A stretch of DNA of 64,000 bases, from positions 1 to 64,000 of the forward strand of contig JAPEVF010000171.1 in the NCBI GenBank assembly GCA_029747585.1. Reading direction: 5' to 3'. This document shows, in pieces, positions 58,425 through 64,000 of the stretch (its first letter is position 1; every line of letters begins with the position of its first letter). The translations under genes were made by a program, and so were the position numbers. The DNA is from Pleurotus djamor (Eukaryota > Basidiomycota > Agaricomycetes > Agaricales > Pleurotaceae). The notes under the pieces were generated by a model. That model ran no database searches, was not told the origin of the DNA, and was given only the letters and a program-made list of their open reading frames with translations.

Positions 58425-59830
58425 ATGATGAACGCACGACACTTCCTTCGCTCCGCCGTCATCTTTTCTTGTGTCCTCTCGGTGATCTGTTCGCCCATTT
58501 TCCGCGATGACCGCAACATGGATCTCGATGCCCGGGTCGATGTGGGCGCGCCAGACAATTTACAACTTCGTGACCTCGCTTTCACCAGTGACTACGGATA
58601 CGTACGTGCTACTTCCTTGACCTCTTGACACCCTCTAATTCCCCTTCCAGGATGGTATCTCTGCCCCCGAACGACGCGCACCGCCGCCGAAGGGGAGGGT
58701 TTCCAAGACACGGAAAATAGCTAAGACAAGCAAGACACCAAAGGCATCCAACCAAACGCCCAAGAAGCTGCCATTAAAGGGCACAGCTAAGAAGCCGTCT
58801 CGCAAGCCCTCAGTTCCCGCCCGACCAAAGAAGGCGACTCGACCACCTCCCCAGAATTCACGTAACTCTAGGAAACCACCCAGCAAAACCCCTCCAAAGA
58901 GCACCCAGCCTAAGAATGGCGCGTCTTGTCTTATCAGGCGCGGTATTCTACTCAGTAAACGAACCTTCGAAACGAGTTGCTGTGAGTTTCATCTCTCATC
59001 TTCGTATTTCGCTGCGATACCGAACCTCCCCCTCTATTATCAGCGACTGCTAGTCTCACTCTCGATGGAGTCACACGCTCTATCAAAAAANGTCGATGAC
59101 CAGGGGCGGACGTCAATCACTTACAAAGTCACTGACGGTTGGCCCGACTCCTCCGGTGCAAACGTTTTGGCTTTCGCCAAGACAGGAAAACGTGTGTATC
59201 CTTTCACCCACTTCGTTGACCTTGCGCTAAGTAATGTTACCTTTCAGGTACTACGGATACATTCACGGAGGAGGCTGGGTGGCTTAGAGCTGTTGGACAG
59301 CTACTTGCATCCGGCGAATACGAAGGACGGAACTTTATCGTTTTCCGTGGTGCACCTGGGACACATATCGCTGGTACAGATTACTTTGCCGGCCTCTATG
59401 CGAAATTCCTGCAAGACGGGCAGATCGAAAAATGTAAAGACGAGGTCCGGACCACCATCATCCCCTTGGTTGTCGATTCGGCGGAATACTACGTGTGCGT
59501 CCACCTTCTTCGCCGTTCGCTCAATCCTCGTATCCCATGATTTCACTAATCGAGCTCTATATAGTAAACAGTATCGAGTCCTCCACACTGATATACACCC
59601 CGACAACGTCATGTTTGCTCAGCAGAACGGTCAGCTTAAAGCGACGCTCATTGACTGGGGTCGCGCAGAGACTCATGCATCGGTAAGAGCTTGATCTGGA
59701 ATGCTCATAATCTTCTTCAATTTTACTCATATATTCTGCACCGCAGTGGAGTAAAGCTCTTGCAGACCGGGTCCGCGCACAGGCGGATCGCTCATTCTTG
59801 GAGTCGCCCGAAACAAGGATATGTGTCTGA
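58425..59830 (+). CDS. SKL-9, predicted secreted kinase-like protein, Lys-rich linker
   Basis: Exons 58425-58601, 58651-58981, 59044-59191, 59248-59494, 59565-59682 and 59747-59830, about 367 residues. The signal peptide is MMNARHFLRSAVIFSCVLSV. A dibasic PERRAPP precedes a strongly Lys-rich linker (KTRKIAKTSKTPKASNQTP), which ends NGASC-LIRRGILLSKRTF-ETSC. Kinase landmarks are LTLDGVTRSIKK, DDQGRTSITYKV, VLAFAKTG and FTEEAGWLRAVGQLLASG. They continue with RNFIVFRGA, HTDIHPDNVMF and TLIDWGRAETHAS. The tail is FLESPETRICV. An N at about 59091 makes exon 3 one base too long; omitting it gives 147 nt and a continuous frame, so it is an artefact. Its kinase part groups with SKL-6 and SKL-7. Confidence 0.83.
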
Positions 59831-60219
59831 GGCCTATCCTCTCGTGTGTTCACAGTTGGAGCATAGAAGTTTTCGTTTTTNATACTCAACTTGAAACTTG
59901 ACGTCAAATAACTTTCTTTTCGATGTCACAGTAGTGTGCCAATAAAGTTGCCAGCTACTCGAGCTCGGAAAATATTTCACTCGTGTAGCTTCCTACCCAT
60001 GGAGTTGAACCCGCAAGAAACCCGAACTTAGAGGTAGAGTTGGGGTTTCATCCATCCGACTTTTCAACAAGTGTTTGGAAGGCGCCTTTTTATTCATATA
60101 GGCGCTTGCCGCTCTCTTTACTTCCTGGTCCTCGTGCTCAACTCGTTCCGCAATATCCGCAATATCTCACAATGGTGGAATTGACGCCGACTCGATATGA
60201 TTGACTTCCAACTATCCTG

Positions 60220-61853
60220 ATGAAGGTAAGCGTCAGTTTCACACCTCGCGCCTTATGTGTACCTCCGAGTTTAACTGTTCCCAGGTAGTCAAGTTCAGGT
60301 TCAGCCGAACTCCCCCCAACTCTGACGCTCAGAACCTGATTGATGAAGAGATTGCCGAGTATGAAGGTGTCGACCTTAACCAAAATATGAGCAAAGCTGT
60401 CCAAGCTCTCAAGACTCGAAGGAACAGTTTGTCCGCCATTTCTCGCCTACCGCCAGAAATTCTATCGCACATTTTCATCCTTGGGCAACCAGAATTCCCA
60501 GGGATCTTGGCAAATAGATTCTATAACGACACCAGTATCCTTGGTGTCTGTCGCTACTGGAACGAAATTGCAATGAACACCCCTCAACTCTGGTCAAATC
60601 TCGATCTATTCCAACCAGAGCCTTCCTGGCAGCGCCGGAAGTTTGCACCTTCTACTCAGCGGATGAATGAGTTGCTCGATCGCGTCAAGTCAAGTCCGTT
60701 ATGGATCCGATGTCGTCTACCAGAGTACGAGACACAGACATCGACGTTCATCCGCTCGGGGAATGTGGAAAAACTATGGGTTTACTCTCAGGCCACCGCT
60801 CCGATTTTCAGGCTCATCGGCCCTCAATCTGAGATGTCATGCCCGCCACCTCTGAAAGCCCTATCTGTTACTACCGAGGGCATAGACCTTAGGTTAGCCT
60901 CATCAAATCTCCTTTGGACGAGCATGCCTTCCCTCCAAGCACTCACACTCACTGGATTCGCCACACTCGATACCCTTCCGTCACTCCCCTGTCTGAAAAG
61001 CCTCACGCTGGAGCCCACTCAATCAGATGGCATAGAAAGTAATCTGACCATGGCTTGGCTCGTCAGCTCCTTGGTCAATACTCCAGCCATCGAATCCATC
61101 CAAGTTCGGTTCTCCAAGAATCCAGGCACCAATGCCGTCTACCCCCCATCCGATTTGCGCGTGTCCCTTGCTTGTTTGAAGCATCTTCGCATCATTGGTC
61201 TTGACCCCAAGGCATACCTCTTCACTCACCTCGAAGTTCCTCCTTCAGCGATCATCCACGCCTACTGTGTTGGTTCCACACCAGAACAGCTATCGGATTT
61301 GGGCAACTACCAATCCGTCATTGAACGGTTTAGTAAATGGAATGGCGGATCCACCATTGAGCGGATCATCATCATGGCTCAAGGTGGGTTTCGCGTCGAC
61401 ATATACAGATGTGAAGGGGAGAATACACGGCCCTTGCTTCATCTCTCTCTTGGCATCGTTCAACTCTCAGACACTATCGCCGACTCATGTCTGGCCGATC
61501 TTTGTCACGCTCTCCCCGTATCTTCGACTCGTCGACTCTCTTTCTGTCTACGCTCTTCAAAGCCCGAGGAAGATGTTTATCTCGACCCGTGGGTTGAGTT
61601 ACTCCACAATTTTTCACGGATCAAGAGACTGGATATCTACAAATCAGGGCACACAGTTCCTATATTGAAAGGCCTTTTCAAACCCCCTTACGATGACGTG
61701 CTGTGCAACTCTGCACTCAAAGTCGTAACTGAGTCCTACGCATTCACCGAGTTACATCTGTCTGTTTCCGAGTCCTTTTCAATTCTTGTTTCAATCGCAG
61801 ATCCGGGCAATGGTTTGTTTGCGTATCTGGTCCCTCCAAACCAACGAACTTGA
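60220..61853 (+). CDS. F-box protein (FBX-3)
   Basis: The proposed start is ATG-AAG at 60220-60225, a 6-nt first exon spliced to GTAGTCAAGTTC at about 60284. The long ORF would otherwise need a TTG start. It reads VVKFRFSRTPPNSDAQNLID, a coiled segment, then RRNSLSAISRLPPEILSHIF, the classic agaricomycete F-box. SILGVCRYWNEIAMNTPQLW follows. A beta/leucine-rich C-terminal region comes next: LLWTSMPSLQALTLTGFATL, TLPSLPCLKSLTLEP and PRLSFCLRSS-like repeats. The end is VPPNQRT, TGA 61851-61853. It is probably an SCF ubiquitin-ligase adaptor. It is the only F-box gene here on the plus strand. Confidence 0.82.
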
Positions 61854-62364
61854 AGGCGCCAGAGGACCTTGGCCCCGAACTTATTCAAGGGACGTCAAGG
61901 TTCAGTCATCCGAAGAAGCGCTCCAGCTTATGTTGAACTCGTCAGAGATATTACCACCTGCCATCGCTAGACTCTGCTCTTCTTATAGGATACCGACTCA
62001 CTCACAAATGGATGGAAGAGGTGCCGCGAACACCGGGCACCAGCAGATCCGAACATGTGGTTGATAGGCTTGGAATCAACAATGCGGCTCACGTCTGCAT
62101 GATTCCCCATGAAAACTGCAGAGTGAGAGTCGCTTCGAATCAGCACACAGCTATGGCGTTTCAACTTACTCGTTTATCTTGAGCACCCGTTGTGTCATCG
62201 GGTTTGGAGGGTTCGCAGTAACGCTTGAGCTTGATCCCGCTCTACTCTATGCTATGGTCCCATAGCGCCGTGACTCATGGAATCGTCCACCGCAACGACT
62301 CCTCCATCTGCTAATCTCTCGGCGTTTCCAGCATCGCCGTCAATGTCGGACCGACACTGACTCC
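61854..62364. other. Intergenic region
   Basis: FBX-3 3' flank and distal SKL-10 promoter. No gene seen. Confidence 0.4.
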
Positions 62365-62444
62365 TATAAAGACCACCCTCCGATTTACTTGGATTGTTCA
62401 GGTTGATCCTCGAAACCATCTCTGCAAGCTGCGTGGCCGGTCCA
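62365..62444 (+). promoter_or_regulatory. SKL-type core promoter and leader of SKL-10
   Basis: TATAAAGA at 62365; CAGGTTGATCCTC at 62399 (34 nt); GCGTGGCCGGTCCA at 62431-62444. Core repeats start 34 nt apart (short-spacing class). It is intact although the gene lacks its kinase part. Confidence 0.7.
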
Positions 62445-62500
62445 TTCTCTTCCATCGTCTCATTACTTCAACACTTCAAGATTCCCATTTTGTCGCCATC

Positions 62501-62964
62501 ATGATTCTCCAAAATCTTCTCCGCTCCGCCGTCATATTCGCTTTTGTCCTCTACGTGCTATCCTCGCCCATCACCTTTGATGACGATCTCGATGCGCGCG
62601 TGGATCAGGATGCGCTAGACACCCCACAAGTCCGAGAACTGACTTTCCCCATTGGTTATGGTAATGTGCGTTGTCCTGCCTCTTCTCCTTGACGTCCTCA
62701 TGACCTTGGTCATCCGCATAGGATGGTGCCGCCACTCTCGACCGGCGTTCGCCATCATCAAAGGCCAAGTTTTCCAAGGCCAAGGCGGGGATATCGTCCA
62801 AAACTCGCAAGACACCGAAGTCGTCGAACCAAAATCAGAATGCAGCACCTAAGAAGCAGTCATCCAAGGAACTCACTAAAAGGCCACCTGAAAAGCCTGC
62901 GACTCCGCCTCCTTCTCCGGATTGGAGGAAGTCACCTAGTCCCATGGAAGGGAACGCGAGCTGA
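62501..62964 (+). pseudogene. SKL-10, truncated family member (signal peptide and linker only)
   Basis: Exon 1 (62501 to about 62665) encodes the signal peptide MILQNLLRSAVIFAFVLYVL and a pro-region similar to SKL-9. After an intron ending near 62721, exon 2 gives DGAATLDRRSPSSKAKFSKA and a Lys/Pro-rich linker, then stops at GNAS (TGA 62962-62964). The stop falls where other members have NGASC and the Kex2-type module. No Gly-rich strand, catalytic loop or DWG is visible in the next kilobase. It is either a 3'-truncated pseudogene or, less likely, a gene for a secreted linker-only peptide. Confidence 0.7.
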
Positions 62965-64000
62965 GGATGGTCCTTCGTCACCGGCATCGTGGAATCCGCT
63001 GGTGTGCAATTGGGCACATGTTGTTTGTAGTTTGTATCCTGTTAATGGCAACGTGTCTTTCAGTGGCCTGTTGTTCGAACGCGAGCTCGGTCAAAAACTG
63101 TGTATTTCACAAATATCGCGGAATAGCAACTCGTGTCGTTATTGATGCTCTCTGGGAAGGCGAACCGAGCTCCGTTTCGAGATCGCAGCTCTGAATCTGG
63201 GTTGATCGAGATCTCTAATCCGATATACAGCATTTAATATACGATCGAAGTCCATTGGTGGCGGTGGTCCGATTGATCGAGTTATGTGGCCCGTGCACCA
63301 TTATTCTACTATTACGGACAATGGCCCACAATGGACCACCATATCAATCTGAGCTCGAAAATCCAATGGTCAACGCTTCACTGAAAAGGATATAAACCCC
63401 TTCCAGACGGACCACAAGCAGACCGGATGCTCCTTTCCTTCATACCAACTTCATACATCTATCACCGCCACCTGTCCGAACCCCCAACGACCCCACATCG
63501 AGCAATCCGGAAATGGGATGGCGGTGAGTCAATACTACGCTCCTTCATTGAACCATCCAGTGTGGTCTCCGTCCCGTGCTCGTTCAGAGCATGGTTCCCC
63601 GTGGCAGCGCACCCCCATCGTGGTGAGATACGACTCCGAGCCACACAGCACGCTGGCATCTGCTGAACGATAGGCCATTCGATGGATGAAGTCACTTTCG
63701 GCGTCAAACGACTGCATCATGACGGGCATGAGTCGTGTACGCGTAGACTTCCCGGACGGAATGCCACGCGCTGATTGCACCAGCCCACTTCCCACTTCAA
63801 CGCTGCGGCACAGATATCTCAAGAAACAAGGAAGATCGGAGAAGACGGGATAAATACAACAATAGCATTTGGGAAGGAAAAGCTACTACGAATACATTTG
63901 CGAGGCAAGCTCGAACATGAGGAGAGTATTGTGTTGTAAGTATACATTGGTGCACGAGTGAGGGAAAGCATTGTGGAGGGGGAGGAAATTGTGGGGTGAG
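62965..64000. other. Right-edge region without a supportable gene
   Basis: A possible TATA box (GGATATAAACC) is near 63390, with a pyrimidine-rich stretch after it, so a gene could begin close to the edge. ORFs at 63427-63666 (+) and 63462-63822 (-) overlap and have no recognisable content. Confidence 0.35.

Noticed and set aside
60201..60225. FBX-3 starting at TTG 60201.
   Set aside because: TTG is not a normal eukaryotic start; ATG-AAG at 60220 spliced to 60284 keeps the frame with consensus GTAAGC and CCCAG sites.
5235..62411. CAGGTTGATCCTC resembles the 5' end of 18S rRNA (GGTTGATCCT).
   Set aside because: Only about 10 bases match, no rRNA sequence follows, and the fixed position after a TATA box in eight paralogous genes explains it better.
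1..64000. Transposable elements, LTRs, tRNA or rRNA genes, CRISPR arrays.
   Set aside because: No reverse transcriptase, transposase or integrase motifs, no long terminal repeats, no cloverleaf with A/B boxes, no spaced direct-repeat array. The tandem repeats seen are coding linkers.

Overview
This window is nuclear DNA from a filamentous basidiomycete, most likely an agaricomycete (mushroom-forming) fungus. The evidence is dense intron-rich genes with 50-70 nt GT-AG introns, a STE3-type pheromone receptor beside a CaaX pheromone precursor, a HET-domain gene, agaricomycete-style F-box genes (RNSLSAISRLPPEIL), fungal P450s, a WSC-domain protein and a GH43 arabinanase. The assembly contains scattered N bases, and at least two of them are spurious insertions inside exons.

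Layout. 0-4.4 kb: the end of a WSC-domain secreted protein and two tandem aldo/keto reductases (minus). 5-9 kb: the first member of an unusual secreted kinase-like family (labelled SKL here) converging on a P450. 9.7-12.4 kb: a mating-type-B-like unit, a STE3 receptor (minus) diverging from a 43-residue pheromone precursor ending WCTIA, with a 7-bp inverted repeat of ACAAT cores between them. 14.8-17.8 kb: two unrecognised intracellular proteins. 20-26 kb: a GT61 glycosyltransferase, SKL-2 and a secreted basic-tailed protein. 26.3-33.2 kb: a P450 remnant, a HET-domain gene and a second P450. 33.5-42 kb: SKL-3, GH43, a Ctr copper transporter and farnesyltransferase beta. 42.8-63 kb: a tandem array of seven more SKL genes or remnants (SKL-4 to SKL-10) interleaved with three F-box genes.

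Main observation. Ten SKL loci share one plan: signal peptide; dibasic site; Pro/Lys-rich linker of very variable length; a Cys-RRRGI-KR-AF-Cys module that looks like a Kex2 site between two cysteines; then a compact kinase-like fold with a Gly-rich strand, an A-[YF]-A-K-T lysine, an alpha-C Glu, an H-[TR]-D-[IV]-x-P-x-N catalytic loop and I-D-W-G in place of DFG. The chain ends about 30-40 residues after DWG, so there is no normal activation segment or large C-lobe. Six exons with the same splice phases (0,1,1,2,0) and nearly invariant lengths occur in all complete copies; only exon 2, the linker, varies widely. Eight of the ten share a rigid promoter/leader: a TATA box, then CAGGTTGATCCTC at 33-34 nt, then a GCGTGGCTGGTCCA-type block in one of two spacings about 10 bp apart. 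The other two share a different promoter. I do not recognise this family as a described system. Secretion and Kex2 processing are inferred from sequence, and kinase activity is unproven.

Several copies are decaying: SKL-3 and SKL-7 carry single-base frameshifts, SKL-8 has multiple lesions and SKL-10 lacks the kinase part. This points to birth-and-death evolution, with the caveat of assembly errors. The mating genes are linked functionally as well as physically: the farnesyltransferase beta subunit at 40-42 kb belongs to the enzyme expected to prenylate the CaaX pheromone encoded at 12.3 kb.
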